Assembly: GCF_037055325.1 (NCBI RefSeq)
Contig: NZ_CP146373.1
Location: 2,356,001-2,420,000 of the forward strand
Reading direction: 5' to 3'
DNA: 64,000 nucleotides
Origin: Arachnia propionica
GTDB taxonomy: Bacteria > Actinomycetota > Actinomycetes > Propionibacteriales > Propionibacteriaceae
The position numbers were made by a program, and so were the translations under genes. Shown here piece after piece: positions 17,225-29,258 of the stretch. The first letter of the stretch is position 1; each line of letters starts with the position of its first letter. Below the pieces are notes generated by a model. The model did not search any database. It saw only the letters and a program-made list of their open reading frames with translations, and was not told where the DNA came from.

Positions 17225-17775
17225 TTCACCGCTCCTTGTTTGGGCGCCGTTCGGGTGTCGGGCTGACCGGTGGGCGGCAACCCCAGGAAATAGTCCTTCT
17301 CATCATCACCGAGGCGGCGCGGATGCGGCGGCTGCTCCATGCCCGCCACCAGCGGCGCCAGGAGGTCCTGCTTCTCGTAGATCAGCTTCCCACGGGTCTT
17401 GTCGGCGATCTTGAATTCATTGGTCATAGTCAACGCACGCGTCGGGCAAGCCTCGATGCACATCCCGCAGAAGATGCAGCGCAGATAGTTGATCTGGTAC
17501 ACGTGCCCGAACCGCTCCCCCGGCGAGAACCGCTGTTCATCGGTGTTGTCGGCGCCTTCCACGTAGATGGCGTCGGCAGGACAGGCCCAGGCACACAGTT
17601 CACAGCCGACGCACTTCTCCAGGCCATCGGGCCAGCGGTTGAGCTGGTGGCGGCCATGGAAACGCGGCAACGTGACCTTCTCCTTGCCCTTCTGCGGATA
17701 ACCCTGCGTAAAGGTCTTGCGGAAGATGGTGTGAAGAGTGATGCCGAAGCCGGCCCACGGGTCGAAGATTCCCAT
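17221..17775 (-). CDS. nuoI: NADH-quinone oxidoreductase subunit I
   Basis: Ferredoxin-like subunit of 184 residues that holds two [4Fe-4S] clusters (N6a and N6b) passing electrons towards NuoB. Both Cys sets are intact: [12 protein letters not shown] and [12 protein letters not shown]. The N-terminus has the amphipathic [19 protein letters not shown] segment that lies on the membrane. The ATG overlaps the nuoH stop by one base (TAATG). Confidence 0.97.
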   Translation of the reverse strand: MGIFDPWAGFGITLHTIFRKTFTQGYPQKGKEKVTLPRFHGRHQLNRWPDGLEKCVGCELCAWACPADAIYVEGADNTDEQRFSPGERFGHVYQINYLRCIFCGMCIEACPTRALTMTNEFKIADKTRGKLIYEKQDLLAPLVAGMEQPPHPRRLGDDEKDYFLGLPPTGQPDTRTAPKQGAVK

Positions 17776-19064
17776 TACCTCTCCTCGCTCTCGGTCGGCG
17801 CAACGGTCTCGGACCGGATCACCCGGGCCAGTTCAGGCAGCACCTGACCGGGCCTGGGCGGCACCGGATAGCCGCCCGCAAAGGCATCGAATGGTTTGTT
17901 CGGGTCCACGGGAGGCACCCGCTCGGGTTCCTTCTTCCTCGGTGCGAAGGCCACCAGGATCGCCACGAGCGCGACAGCCAGCGCGAGGGTGTAGCGCGGC
18001 GCGAGCGCGACCATCACGATCCACAGCAAAGAGATCGGGATCAACCGCTTCCAGCCCAGGTCCATGAACTGGTCGTAGCGGAACCGGGGCAGGGTGCCGC
18101 GCAACCACACGAACACGGAGAACAACAGCTGCACCTTGAGGACGAACCAGATCGGGCCGAGCCACGGGTTGTTGAGGGATTCGATGAGGTTGAGCGGCCA
18201 CAGGGGCAGGTAACCGCCCAGGAACAGGGTCGTGCACACCGCGGAGACCGTCGCCATGTTGATGTACTCCGCCAGGAAGAACATCGCGTAGCGGAAGCCG
18301 GAGTACTCGGTCAGGTAGCCGGAAACCAGCTCGGACTCACACTCGGGCAGGTCGAAGGGGGCACGGTTGGTCTCGCCCACCATCGCGATGGCATAAATCA
18401 CGAACGACGGCGCCAACAGCAACGCGTACCAGCCCATCATCCCGATGTTCGCCTCGCCCTCCACGAAGGGAAGCCGGAAGATGATCGGAGAGCGCTGCGC
18501 TTCGACGATGCCGTAGGTGGACATGGTGCCCGCCTGCAGGAACACCCCAACGATGGACAGTCCCATCGCGATCTCGTAGGAGATCATCTGCGCGGAGCTG
18601 CGCATCGCACCCAGGAAAGCGTAGGTGGAGTTCGACGCCCACCCAGCCAGCACGATGCCGTAAATACCGATGGATGCGATGGCCAGCACGAAAAGCACCG
18701 CCACTGGAAGGTCGGTGACCTGGAGCCGGGTGGGGACCCCAAAGATCTCCACCTCACCGCCGAACGGGATCACCGTCCACGTGGTGAAGGCCGCCATGCC
18801 GGTCAGAATCGGAGCCAGGTTGAACACCCACTTGTCCGTGTGCTTCGGTCGGAAATCTTCCTTCACGAGCAACTTCATGCCGTCAGCGAGCGCCTGACCC
18901 AAACCGAAGGGGCCGTTCATGATCGGTCCGAGGCGGTGCTGCATCTTGCCGACGAGGCGCCGCTCGTACCAGACGTTGAAGATGGTCCACACCAGCAGGA
19001 TCACGAACAGGGCGAGGACCTTGATGGCGATGAGCCACCACGGATCCTGGAAGAACACGTTCAT
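17775..19064 (-). CDS. nuoH: NADH-quinone oxidoreductase subunit H
   Basis: Membrane subunit of 429 residues that forms the quinone tunnel together with NuoB and NuoD. Characteristic stretches: [21 protein letters not shown] near residue 34, and [20 protein letters not shown] with its conserved acidic residues. It has a hydrophilic C-terminal tail of about 55 residues, rich in Pro and Glu, as in other actinobacterial NuoH. ATG overlaps the nuoG stop by 4 bp. Confidence 0.97.
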   Translation of the reverse strand: MNVFFQDPWWLIAIKVLALFVILLVWTIFNVWYERRLVGKMQHRLGPIMNGPFGLGQALADGMKLLVKEDFRPKHTDKWVFNLAPILTGMAAFTTWTVIPFGGEVEIFGVPTRLQVTDLPVAVLFVLAIASIGIYGIVLAGWASNSTYAFLGAMRSSAQMISYEIAMGLSIVGVFLQAGTMSTYGIVEAQRSPIIFRLPFVEGEANIGMMGWYALLLAPSFVIYAIAMVGETNRAPFDLPECESELVSGYLTEYSGFRYAMFFLAEYINMATVSAVCTTLFLGGYLPLWPLNLIESLNNPWLGPIWFVLKVQLLFSVFVWLRGTLPRFRYDQFMDLGWKRLIPISLLWIVMVALAPRYTLALAVALVAILVAFAPRKKEPERVPPVDPNKPFDAFAGGYPVPPRPGQVLPELARVIRSETVAPTESEER

Positions 19065-21454
19065 TCCTGATCTCCTTCATCGCTGGAGGCGGGCGTCACG
19101 GTCACGATGGACCCGGGCACCACGCCGAGACGACCGGGTTCCCCGGGGTTCATCGGCACCCACACCACACCGTCGACCATCTCCGTGAGCTGGACGGGCA
19201 GCAACTGCGAGGACCCAGGGGCTTCGACGCGGCACAGCTCACCGATCCCGAATGCCGCAGCCGTCGCCGGGGACATCCGGGCGACGGCAGGCCGGGCGGT
19301 CCTGCGCAACGCGATCTCGAAGTCAATACCGCTGGTGGCGTCGAGAGCCTCCCGCCACGAGGCGACCACGAGGCCTCCCTGGGTCACACCGGCGTCGAGT
19401 TTGCGTGGAACCGCGACCCGCTCGCCCTCCCAGGGCCCGAGCTCCCGGAAATCGGCCCAGGCGGCAGCGGATGTGCGGAACCCGAGGTCGGTTCCCATGG
19501 CGTCGGCCAGGGCCGCGAGGATCCGTAGATCGCTCATGGGATGTTTCGTGCCCTCGTTGACCAGAGCGACGGGCCGGATGCGCTGCTCCCAGTTCAGGAA
19601 GTGCCCGGCCTGCTCTTCCGTCAGACAGGCAGGGAAGACCACATCGGCCACCTCGGTCACGGCATTGGCGCGAGTGGAGACGTGCACCACAAAACTCTTG
19701 CGCAGCGCATGCAGTGCAGAATCGACCTCCGGCATGTCGTAGGGATCGACACCCGCCACCAGGAACGCCTTGAGGTAGCCCTCCTGCGCCGAGGCGAACT
19801 GCTCGGCAGCGCTCAGGCCGGGTTCTATCGGCAGGGTCTCGACCCCCCAGGCCGCGGCCATGTCGACCCGGGCTTCCGCGGAAGCGACGGGGCGACCGCC
19901 CGGCAACAGACCCGGCAGACAGCCCGTCGCGATGGCACCCATGTCGCCCGCACGACGCGGCATCCACGCCAGACGCGCCCCGCTTCGAATCGCCTTGGAG
20001 GAGACCTCGGACAACAGGCCCGGCTGACAGGCAGCCCGCTCGCCGACGAGGATGATGGTGCCCTCCTCCAGCTCCATCGCTTCCAGCGTCTGTGCCTCGG
20101 CTCCGGGTGCGACGGGAATCAGCGTCGCAGAGAGCTTCTGCGTTCCGCGGGACGCGAAGGGCGCGAGCGTGGTGACCTTGAGGCCGTGCTTGCGCACAGC
20201 CTTGCGCAGTCGCAGGAACACCACGGAGGTCTCGTCCTCGGGTTCGTAGCTGACCAGAACCACGTGTTTGGCGGCCTCGAGATCCGCGTAGGTGACGTCC
20301 ATTCCGCGCCCCGCGATCCGAGCGGCCAGGAACTCGGCCTCCTCCTCGGAGGCGGCCCGGGAGCGGAAGTCGATGTTGTTGGTACCGAGCACGGTGCGCG
20401 CGAACCGCGAGTAGGCGTAGGCGTTCTCGACGGTCAACCGACCGCCAGGAAGCACACCGACCGCGGGTCCCGCGGCCTTCAATCCGGCGACGGCGGCGTC
20501 GATGGCCTCGGGCCAGCTGGCGGCCTGCAGGACCCCGTTGCGCCTGACCAGTGGTCGGGTCAAGCGGTCCTCGCCACGTCCCGAAACGAAACCGAAACGT
20601 CCCTTGTCACAGAGCCATTCCTCGTTCACCTCGGGGGCATCGCCCGCCTGGTGGCGCTTCACCTGGTGGTGGCGGTGGTCGGCACGGATCTCACAGCCCC
20701 CCGCGCAGTGATCGCAGGTGGTGGTCGTTGATTTCAGGTCGAAGGGGCGTGCCTGGAAGCGATAGGCGGCCGACGTGAGCGCACCCACCGGACAGATCTG
20801 CACCACGTTGCCGGAGAAGTAGGAATCGTATGGATCCTGCTCGTAGAACCCGACCTGCTGCAGCGCGCCGCGTTCCACCAGCGCAATGAACGGATCCCCG
20901 GAGATCTGCTCCGAGAAACGGGTGCAGCGGGCACACAGCACGCAGCGTTCGCGGTCGAGGAGAATCTGCGCGGAGACGTTGACCGGCTTCGGGTAGGTGC
21001 GCTTCACTCCGCCGTAGCGCGACTCGCCGCGCCCGTTGCTGAGCGCCTGGTTCTGCAGGGGACACTCGCCACCCTTGTCGCAAATGGGACAGTCGAGCGG
21101 GTGGTTGATCAGCAGCAGCTCCAGGATGCCCTCCTGGGCGCGTTTCGCCACGGGCGAGCTGACCTGGGTGCGCACCACCATGCCCTCGGCCACCGGCATG
21201 GTGCAGGAGGCCTGGGGCTTGGGGAAACCGCGCCCGTTGCCCGCGTCGGGGATATCGACGAGACACTGACGGCAGGCCCCGACAGGGTCCAGCAGCGGAT
21301 GGTCACAGAACCGGGGAATGGCGGTACCGATCATCTCGGCGGCCCGAATGATGAGGGTTCCCTTCGGGACGCTGACCGGGACGTCGTCGATGGTGAGGGT
21401 GACGAGATCCGGTTTCGGCGCCACCTTGGCTGCGGTTTCGGTTGGCTGACTCAC
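19061..21454 (-). CDS. nuoG: NADH-quinone oxidoreductase subunit G
   Basis: Large peripheral subunit of about 797 residues carrying several iron-sulfur clusters. In order: a [2Fe-2S] ferredoxin domain (CDHPLLDPVGACRQC), the His-Cys3 cluster (HPLDCPICDKGGEC), a [4Fe-4S] pair (CVLCARC and CPVGA), then the molybdopterin-oxidoreductase-like fold opening with TTTCDHCAGGCEIRADHR, which may hold the extra N7-type cluster. The GTG at 21454 overlaps the nuoF stop by 4 bp (GTGA). An upstream in-frame start at 21706 lies inside nuoF and was rejected. Confidence 0.96.
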   Translation of the reverse strand: MSQPTETAAKVAPKPDLVTLTIDDVPVSVPKGTLIIRAAEMIGTAIPRFCDHPLLDPVGACRQCLVDIPDAGNGRGFPKPQASCTMPVAEGMVVRTQVSSPVAKRAQEGILELLLINHPLDCPICDKGGECPLQNQALSNGRGESRYGGVKRTYPKPVNVSAQILLDRERCVLCARCTRFSEQISGDPFIALVERGALQQVGFYEQDPYDSYFSGNVVQICPVGALTSAAYRFQARPFDLKSTTTTCDHCAGGCEIRADHRHHQVKRHQAGDAPEVNEEWLCDKGRFGFVSGRGEDRLTRPLVRRNGVLQAASWPEAIDAAVAGLKAAGPAVGVLPGGRLTVENAYAYSRFARTVLGTNNIDFRSRAASEEEAEFLAARIAGRGMDVTYADLEAAKHVVLVSYEPEDETSVVFLRLRKAVRKHGLKVTTLAPFASRGTQKLSATLIPVAPGAEAQTLEAMELEEGTIILVGERAACQPGLLSEVSSKAIRSGARLAWMPRRAGDMGAIATGCLPGLLPGGRPVASAEARVDMAAAWGVETLPIEPGLSAAEQFASAQEGYLKAFLVAGVDPYDMPEVDSALHALRKSFVVHVSTRANAVTEVADVVFPACLTEEQAGHFLNWEQRIRPVALVNEGTKHPMSDLRILAALADAMGTDLGFRTSAAAWADFRELGPWEGERVAVPRKLDAGVTQGGLVVASWREALDATSGIDFEIALRRTARPAVARMSPATAAAFGIGELCRVEAPGSSQLLPVQLTEMVDGVVWVPMNPGEPGRLGVVPGSIVTVTPASSDEGDQE

Positions 21455-22767
21455 CGGGCTTCTCCTTCCGTGGCGAACAACGCGCTGCGCTCGTAGGGGA
21501 AAAGCTCCCAGGCGGGCGTGTGGTAGCCCTGTTCGAACTCGGACCGGAAGTGGCGCACCGCACTCGTCACGCAGGCGACGGCGCCATCGGCCAGGGCACA
21601 GAATGAGCGACCACCGATGCTGGTGCAGACGTCGAGGAGCTTGTCCACGTCGCCCTCCTCTGCGGTGCCGGCCTCGAACTTCATCAGCAGCTGCACCAGC
21701 CACCACGACCCCTCACGGCAGGGGGTGCACTTGCCGCACGACTCGTGCTTGTAGAACTCCACCCACCGCAGGGTGGTGCGCACCACGGAGGTGGTCTCGT
21801 CGAAGACCTGGAGCGCCTTGGTGCCGAGCATCGTGCCCGCCGATGCCATGCCCTCGTAGTCGAGGGGGATATCGAGGTGTTCGGGGGTCAGGATCGGGGT
21901 GGAGGAACCACCCGGGGTGAAGAACTTCAGCTCGTGACCCGCCCGGATGCCGCCGGAAAGATCCAGCAGCTGCCGCAGCGTGATGCCCATGGGGGCCTCG
22001 AACTGCCCGGGTCGGGCGACGTGCCCCGACAGCGAGTAGATCGTCATACCCTTCGACTTCTCCGTGCCCATCGCCTGGAACCAGGCGGCCCCGTTGTTGA
22101 CGATCGAGGGCACCGAGGAGATGGACTCCACGTTGTTGATGACCGTCGGGGAGGCGTACAGGCCCGCGACCGCTGGGAACGGGGGACGCAGCCTCGGCTG
22201 GCCGCGCCTACCCTCCAGGGAGTCGAGCAACGCGGTCTCCTCGCCACAGATGTAGGCCCCGGCCCCGGCGTGGACGATCACGTCGAGGTCATAGCCGGAT
22301 CCCAACACGTTCCTTCCCGCGTAGCCGGCCTGGTAGGCCTCCTTGACGGCCTGCTGGAGCCGCCGGATCACGTGCAGCACCTCACCGCGGCAGTAGATGA
22401 ACGCCTGGTGGGAGCCGATGGCGTAGGAGGAGATGAGCACGCCCTCGACGAGGGTGTGGGGGGAAGCCATCAGCAGCGGCATGTCCTTGCAGGTGCCGGG
22501 CTCCGATTCGTCGGCGTTGACCACGAGGTACTTCGGGTTGGGGTTGTCCTGGGGCACGAAGCTCCACTTCATTCCCGTCGGGAAACCCGCGCCACCGCGG
22601 CCACGCAAACCCGCGTCCTTGACCAGGGCGATCACTTCTGCCTGGGTCATGCCGAGCAGCGCCTTGCGCAGCGCCCGGTAGCCGCCCGCGGCCTCGTAGC
22701 GCGAGAGCTTCCAGGATTTGTCCTGGCCCCACTGGTCACTGAGGACTGGGGCGAGCAGGTCGCTCAC
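21451..22767 (-). CDS. nuoF: NADH-quinone oxidoreductase subunit F
   Basis: NADH-binding, FMN-containing subunit of about 438 residues. Motifs: GLRGRGGAGFPTGMKW (NADH/FMN loop), an ADESEPGTCKDMPLL stretch contacting flavin, GAGAYICGEETALLDSLEG, and the [4Fe-4S] cluster N3 ligands CGKCTPCREG plus a later Cys. The GTG start at 22767 overlaps the nuoE stop by 4 bp and has GGAGGAG upstream. Longer in-frame starts lie in nuoE and give Arg-rich nonsense. Confidence 0.96.
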   Translation of the reverse strand: MSDLLAPVLSDQWGQDKSWKLSRYEAAGGYRALRKALLGMTQAEVIALVKDAGLRGRGGAGFPTGMKWSFVPQDNPNPKYLVVNADESEPGTCKDMPLLMASPHTLVEGVLISSYAIGSHQAFIYCRGEVLHVIRRLQQAVKEAYQAGYAGRNVLGSGYDLDVIVHAGAGAYICGEETALLDSLEGRRGQPRLRPPFPAVAGLYASPTVINNVESISSVPSIVNNGAAWFQAMGTEKSKGMTIYSLSGHVARPGQFEAPMGITLRQLLDLSGGIRAGHELKFFTPGGSSTPILTPEHLDIPLDYEGMASAGTMLGTKALQVFDETTSVVRTTLRWVEFYKHESCGKCTPCREGSWWLVQLLMKFEAGTAEEGDVDKLLDVCTSIGGRSFCALADGAVACVTSAVRHFRSEFEQGYHTPAWELFPYERSALFATEGEAR

Positions 22768-23500
22768 TTCGTCTCCTCCTCGGGTGCTGCCGGCAGATTG
22801 TCGGGATCGGGAGCGCTCCAGCCGTTCTCGGCGGCGATCCGCCTGCCGAGGGTGGATGCGTGCCCGGCCGAGGGACCTTCGTCGGCGCGCCCGTCGGGGA
22901 ACCCGGCAAGCACTCGTTCGGCCTTCTTCCACGACGTGATGGTGGCTCCGCGTGGAGAGACCACCTCCTCGCCATTCATGAGCGCGTCGATCAGCTCATC
23001 AAGCTTCTCCGGGGTCATGTCGTCGAAGAACTCCCAGTTGACCATCGCCACGGGCGCGTAGTCGCAGGCGGCATTGCACTCCAGGCGTTCCAGCGAGACC
23101 CGCCCGCACGGGGTGGTCTGGCCCTCGTCGATGCCCAGCCGCTGTTTGGCCCGTTCCAGGAGGATGTCGCCGCCCATGACCGCGCACAGGGCCGTGGTGC
23201 ACACCCCCAGGTGATGGTGCCCAGCGGGCCTGCGCTTGAACATGGTGTAGAAGGTGGCCACCCCGGAGACCTGGGCCGTGGTGATCCCGAGGATCTCGGC
23301 ACACAGCTCGATGCCGCGCGGGCTGATGCGACCGTCGTAGGACTGCACCAGGTGCAGCATCGGCAGCAGCGCGGAGCGCGGGTGCGGATAGCGCCCCGCC
23401 AGCTCGTTCAGCTCGGCGATCGCGGTCTCATCGAGGTTGGTGGACTGGTCCGAGTAGTCCACCGAACCGGAATCGGGGAAATCGCTGACGAAATGACCGC

Positions 23501-23504
<4 letters not shown>
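22764..23504 (-). CDS. nuoE: NADH-quinone oxidoreductase subunit E
   Basis: Thioredoxin-fold [2Fe-2S] subunit of about 246 residues that pairs with NuoF. The four cluster Cys can be seen in [10 protein letters not shown] and, further on, [18 protein letters not shown]. The [20 protein letters not shown] helix is typical. An extra C-terminal region of about 60 residues is common in Actinobacteria. ATG overlaps the nuoD stop by 4 bp (ATGA). Confidence 0.96.
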
Positions 23505-24834
<1,330 letters not shown>

Positions 24835-24835
<1 letters not shown>

Positions 24836-25521
24836 CAGTTGTACGTCCTCCGGTGATCGGGGGCAGGCACGGTGGCGCCCTTGTACTGGATGTCGATGCC
24901 GCCCAGCGGGTAGTCCTTGCGCTGCGGGTGCCCCACCCAGTCGTCGGGCATGAGGATGCGGGTCAGCGACGGATGGCCGTCGAACAGGATCCCGAACATG
25001 TCCCAGGTCTCGCGTTCGTGCCAGTCGGCCATCGGATAGGTGGCCACCACCGACGGGACCTGCGGATCGTTCTCGGGGGCCGTCACCTCGAGGCGGACTC
25101 GACGGTTGTGGGTGATCGAGAGCAGGTGATAGACCACGTGCAGTTCCGCACCGGTCTGTTGCGGGTAGTGCACCCCGCTGACCGACACGCAGATCTCGAA
25201 ACGCAGGTGGGCGTCGTCGCGGAATGCTTTCACGGTCTCGCGGAGGTGTTCACGGGGCACGAAAATGGTCAGCTCACCGCGGTCGAACAGCACCAGCCCA
25301 CCGGCCAAGGCGGGGACGAGCTCTGCTCCGCGAGCGACGATGGTATCGAAGGGTTCCCCGAAGGGGCCCTGGGTTTGGCCGGGCATGGAGATCTGCCGCT
25401 GAATGTGGCCATACCCGGAGGTGTCGCCGGAGCCTCGGCTCCACATGCCAGCCTTCGTCTCGAACACCGGAGCCTGGGGGGTGTTCTGCCGTGGGGTGAT
25501 CTCGCCGGGGGTCTCGGTCAT
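24835..25521 (-). CDS. nuoC: NADH-quinone oxidoreductase subunit C
   Basis: 30-kDa-type peripheral subunit of about 228 residues. The family signature is [20 protein letters not shown] followed by [23 protein letters not shown]. The first ~50 residues are an actinobacterial extension rich in Gln and Gly. ATG at 25521 overlaps the nuoB stop by 4 bp; a longer frame to 25989 runs inside nuoB and was rejected. Confidence 0.96.
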
Positions 25522-26072
25522 CGCATGAGTCCCTTCAGCTCGTGGGTCGCGGGCGCAGCCAGGGCGGCCTCCTCGCGGGCCGCGATGGCGGCGGCCTCGT
25601 TCGGACCGATCGGGCGTTTCGCAACCTCCTCGCGGAGCTTGAACATGGCATCGATCAGCATGTCGGGGCGGGGCGGGCAGCCGGGCACGTAGATGTCGAC
25701 GGGCACGATGTGATCGCAGCCCTGAACGATGGCGTAGTTGTTGAACATGCCGCCCGAGGACGCACACGCACCCATCGAGATCACCCACTTGGGGTTCGGC
25801 ATCTGGTCGTAGACCTGCCGCACGATGGGGGCCATCTTCTGCGACAACCGTCCGGAAACGATCATCAGGTCGGCCTGGCGCGGCGAGGCACGGAAGACCT
25901 CCTGCCCCCAGCGTGCCGAGTCGAAGCGGGGGGTGGCGTAGGCCATCATCTCGATGGCGCAGCAGGCCAGGCCCATGGTCACGGGCCAAAACGATGCCTT
26001 GCGCACCCAGCCGAAGATCCCCTCGACCGTGGTGAGCAGGATCCCGGAGGGAAGTTTCTCTTCGATACCCAT
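25518..26072 (-). CDS. nuoB: NADH-quinone oxidoreductase subunit B
   Basis: Subunit of 184 residues holding [4Fe-4S] cluster N2, the last electron carrier before the quinone. The ligands are visible as the adjacent Cys pair in [12 protein letters not shown], the Cys in [11 protein letters not shown], and the Cys in [11 protein letters not shown]. It follows nuoA by 15 bp. Confidence 0.97.
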   Translation of the reverse strand: MGIEEKLPSGILLTTVEGIFGWVRKASFWPVTMGLACCAIEMMAYATPRFDSARWGQEVFRASPRQADLMIVSGRLSQKMAPIVRQVYDQMPNPKWVISMGACASSGGMFNNYAIVQGCDHIVPVDIYVPGCPPRPDMLIDAMFKLREEVAKRPIGPNEAAAIAAREEAALAAPATHELKGLMR

Positions 26073-26087
26073 CTGTGGTCCTCTCGT

Positions 26088-26447
26088 TCAGTCCCAGTCC
26101 AGGCCGCCGCGGCGTTTGACGTAGAAATAGGCCACCAGCACCGTCACGATGAAGCTGATGATGGCGATGATCCCGAAGAGCCCGAGCTGGCTATAGGTGA
26201 CGGCCCACGGGTAGAGAAAGACGATCTCGATGTCGAAGACGATGAACAACATCGCGATCACGTAGTACTTCACGGGGAAGCGTCCCCCGCCGACAGGCTG
26301 CGGGGTGGGCTGGATGCCGCACTCGTAGGAGTCGTACTTGGCACGGTTCTTGCGCCCGGGCCCGATGAGGATGCTCAGGGTCATGGACACGGCCACGAAC
26401 ACCGTGGCCAGCACCACCATCCCGACTATTGGAATGTAGAGATTCAC
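26088..26447 (-). CDS. nuoA: NADH-quinone oxidoreductase subunit A
   Basis: Small membrane subunit of 119 residues with three helices. The loop after helix 1 contains [13 protein letters not shown], with the conserved Cys, and helix 2 contains [18 protein letters not shown], with the conserved acidic residues. GTG start with GGAAGGA upstream. It lies 28 bp after the reductase gene ending at 26476, so the nuo operon probably begins with that gene. Confidence 0.97.
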   Translation of the reverse strand: MNLYIPIVGMVVLATVFVAVSMTLSILIGPGRKNRAKYDSYECGIQPTPQPVGGGRFPVKYYVIAMLFIVFDIEIVFLYPWAVTYSQLGLFGIIAIISFIVTVLVAYFYVKRRGGLDWD

Positions 26448-26475
26448 TGTGCTTCCTTCCCTTCCACCTGTCTGC

Positions 26476-27738
26476 TCACGCCGCCGGCGCTACCCGGCAC
26501 AAGGCATTGATGACGCGATCCATGGCATCCCCGTCGTGACTGTCGGTCAGGTTCGCCAGCAGCTTCATGACGAAGCGCATCAGGGTCTTGCGGGGCAGCC
26601 CGTAGGTGGTGCACAGGTGCATCACGCGCGGGTCGCCGATGAGCTTCACGAAAATGGTTCCCAGCCTGTAGTAGCCGCCGAGGCTGGCTTTCAGCTGAAT
26701 GCGATAGCCGTGCAGGGCGCGTTCGGCGGACTCGGTGCCGATCCCGCGGGCATGGGCCTGAGCGATGGCATCGGCGGCCAGTTCCGCGGACTCCATGGCG
26801 TAGGCGATCCCCTCGCCGTTGAACGGGTTGACCATGCCGCCCGCGTCACCTACCAGTAGCAGGCCGCGACCGTAGACGGGTTGCCGGTTGAAAGCCATCG
26901 GGAGCGCCGCGCCCTGGATCTTCCCGAGACGGTTTTCCTCCCGGAAACCCCACTCCTCGGGGGTGTTGGCGAGCCAGCGTTTCATCAGCTCCCGGTAGTC
27001 GGTTTTCTGGAATGACCGGGACGTGTTGAGAACGCCGAGCCCGACGTTGCAGGTGCCGTCGCCCATCCCGAAAATCCAGCCGTAGCCAGGCATCAAAGTG
27101 GATTCACGAGGTTTGCCGTCCCACAGTTCCAGCCACGATTCGAGGTAGTCGTCGTTGCTGCGTGGGGAACGATAGTAGGTGCGGTAGGCCACCCCCATCG
27201 GACGGTCGGAACGCTTGTTCAACCCCATGGCAACCGACAGCCGCGAGGAGTTGCCATCAGCAGCTACCACCAGTGGGGCGCGGTATTCCTCACCGTCTCG
27301 GGTCCTCACCCCAACGATGCGACCGGTGCGATCGTCCAGGATCGCCTCGGTCACGTTGGCCCCCTGGATCAGTTCGGCCCCGCACCCGACGGCGTGTTTG
27401 GCCATCAGATCGTCGAAGTCAGCGCGTTTTCGCACCAGCCCGTAGGAGGGGAAGTCGGCGAGCTTCGGCCACTCCAACTGGAAGGGCTCGACCCGCCCTC
27501 CGTACACACGCAGACCCTTGTTGTGAAGCCATCCGGCCTCTTCAGAGGTGTCAATGCCGAGGCGCACCAAAGCCCGGGTGGTGCGCGGTGTGAACCCGTC
27601 GCCACACACCTTCTCGCGCGGGAAATGGCTCTTCTCCAGCAGCAGAACGCCCACTCCCCGCCGCGCCAGATTGGCCGCAGCAGCGGATCCCCCAGGACCC
27701 GCACCGACGACGATGACGTCGGCTTCCGCCTTTGGCAT
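26476..27738 (-). CDS. menJ: Geranylgeranyl reductase-family flavoprotein, probable menaquinone tail reductase
   Basis: A 420-residue FAD-dependent reductase. The N-terminal dinucleotide fold is VIVVGAGPGGSAAAANLARRG; the family motif FPREKVCGDGFTPR follows, and a second FAD motif is GRGLLLVGDAGGMVNPFNGEGI. Members of this family saturate isoprenoid chains; the mycobacterial homolog MenJ reduces one double bond of the menaquinone tail. Its position directly in front of nuoA, with a prenyl synthase at the other end of the operon, supports a quinone role. The ATG has GAGGAGAG upstream. The gene symbol is assigned by analogy; archaeal-type lipid reduction is an unlikely alternative in this context. 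Confidence 0.85.
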   Translation of the reverse strand: MPKAEADVIVVGAGPGGSAAAANLARRGVGVLLLEKSHFPREKVCGDGFTPRTTRALVRLGIDTSEEAGWLHNKGLRVYGGRVEPFQLEWPKLADFPSYGLVRKRADFDDLMAKHAVGCGAELIQGANVTEAILDDRTGRIVGVRTRDGEEYRAPLVVAADGNSSRLSVAMGLNKRSDRPMGVAYRTYYRSPRSNDDYLESWLELWDGKPRESTLMPGYGWIFGMGDGTCNVGLGVLNTSRSFQKTDYRELMKRWLANTPEEWGFREENRLGKIQGAALPMAFNRQPVYGRGLLLVGDAGGMVNPFNGEGIAYAMESAELAADAIAQAHARGIGTESAERALHGYRIQLKASLGGYYRLGTIFVKLIGDPRVMHLCTTYGLPRKTLMRFVMKLLANLTDSHDGDAMDRVINALCRVAPAA

Positions 27739-27994
27739 TCGACTCTCCTCGCCTTACTCATCAGGAACCCGGCTCCCAAGGCTGCCGTGAACCGGACTTC
27801 AGGCCTCAGTCTATGGGGTGACCTCTCTTTCTCACCAACCACCCGGAAACCTCCGATAAATCGACCCTGACTAGGGACAACACCTCAGTTTTTAACAACG
27901 GAAAGCGTTCGTTAATCGCACGCGCCGAGCAGCGTGTCGACCTCGGCTGTCCCTGGCCATCCAACCCTTCTGGCCTCTAGGAGCCAGCCTCGAC

Positions 27995-28000
27995 TATCGT
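27995..28000 (+). promoter_or_regulatory. Predicted -10 box of menF (leaderless)
   Basis: TATCGT fits the actinobacterial TAnnnT -10 pattern. The menF GTG starts 7 nt later and has no ribosome site, so the transcript is probably leaderless. Confidence 0.5.
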
Positions 28001-28007
28001 TCCCCGG

Positions 28008-29258
28008 GTGAGCCTTGACTTCGCGACGAAACGGTTGCGCGCCACGACCGTCTCCATCGATGATCCGGGGGACCTCGCGCACTTTCTCACCACCGAGCGA
28101 GCCACCGCATTCCTAAGGAAAGGCGAGGGATTCATCACCCTGGGCGAGGTGGCCCGCTTCGAGACCGATTTCCCCGACGCCGCCGACGTCTGGTGGAGCG
28201 AGGTCAGCGCCCACATCGACCACGATTCGGAACTCCCCGGCGCCTGGGGAACCGGCCCCCTGGCAGTCGGTTCTTTCGCGTTCGACCCGGACCGCTCCCG
28301 CACCCGTTCCGTGCTGATCGTCCCCGAGACCATCATCGGCAAACGCGACGGGCAGGCCTGGATGACCAGGATCAGCGAGAGCCGCCTCAGCCTGGAGCTG
28401 CCCGGCAGAGGCGATCCCGTGGTACCAACCGAGGGGATCCGACTGGTCCCTGACGGCTTGTCCGGTCAGGACTGGGCGGACATCGTCGCTGAGGCCGTAG
28501 CGCGCATCCGCGCCAACGAAATCAGCAAGGTGGTGCTGGCCCGCTCCCTGAAGGCCGTCGCAGAAGCCCCCATCGACCCGCGTCATGTGCTGCGCAGGCT
28601 CCTGCGGGCCTACCCGATGGCCTGGAATTACCTGGTCGACGGCATGGTCGGCGCGACCCCGGAGCTACTGATCCGCCGTCACCGCACCCTGGTCACGTCT
28701 CGCGTCCTGGCAGGCACGGTTTCCCTGGACCCCGGCCACACCAACCCTCTCCACAGGGCCGAACAGCTCGCGGGTTCCGGCAAGGACGTCGCGGAACACG
28801 AATTCGCGGTCGCATCCGTTGCCGAGGCACTGGAGCCCTACTGCGGCGCCATGAACGTGCCGGAAGCCCCCTCCGTACTGACCCTCCCGAACGTCATGCA
28901 CCTGGCCACCGACATCACAGGGGTGGCGGAACCCGACATCAGTTCCTTGGCGCTGGCGGGAGCGCTGCACCCGTCGGCGGCCGTCTGCGGCACCCCGACC
29001 TTCTTCGCGGGCGAGATCATCGCGGAACTGGAATCCATGGACCGGGGACGCTACGCCGGCCCCATCGGCTGGGTGGACTCCGACGGCGACGGCGAATGGG
29101 TCATTGCTCTACGCGGCGGGTTCATCAATCCTGCCCACCCCGGGGAAATCCGCCTGTTCGCGGGCGCCGGAATCGTTGCCGACTCGGACCCACAGGCAGA
29201 ACTGGCCGAGACCGAGGCCAAGTTTATTCCGATGCTCCAGGCTCTCGGCCTGGTCTGA
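28008..29258 (+). CDS. menF: Isochorismate synthase
   Basis: A 416-residue chorismate-utilising enzyme that converts chorismate to isochorismate, the first step of menaquinone synthesis. The C-terminal chorismate-binding half is recognisable: ANEISKVVLARSLKAVAEAP, ATPELLIRRHRTLVTSRVLAGT, the SGKDVAEHEFAV helix, HLATDITGVAEP, LALAGALHPSAAVCGTP, and RGGFINPAHPGEIRLFAGAGIV. It is divergent from the menJ-nuo operon, and the other men genes lie 5-18 kb further along. Salicylate or siderophore isochorismate synthases are related, but no such partner genes are seen nearby. Confidence 0.9.
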   Translation: MSLDFATKRLRATTVSIDDPGDLAHFLTTERATAFLRKGEGFITLGEVARFETDFPDAADVWWSEVSAHIDHDSELPGAWGTGPLAVGSFAFDPDRSRTRSVLIVPETIIGKRDGQAWMTRISESRLSLELPGRGDPVVPTEGIRLVPDGLSGQDWADIVAEAVARIRANEISKVVLARSLKAVAEAPIDPRHVLRRLLRAYPMAWNYLVDGMVGATPELLIRRHRTLVTSRVLAGTVSLDPGHTNPLHRAEQLAGSGKDVAEHEFAVASVAEALEPYCGAMNVPEAPSVLTLPNVMHLATDITGVAEPDISSLALAGALHPSAAVCGTPTFFAGEIIAELESMDRGRYAGPIGWVDSDGDGEWVIALRGGFINPAHPGEIRLFAGAGIVADSDPQAELAETEAKFIPMLQALGLV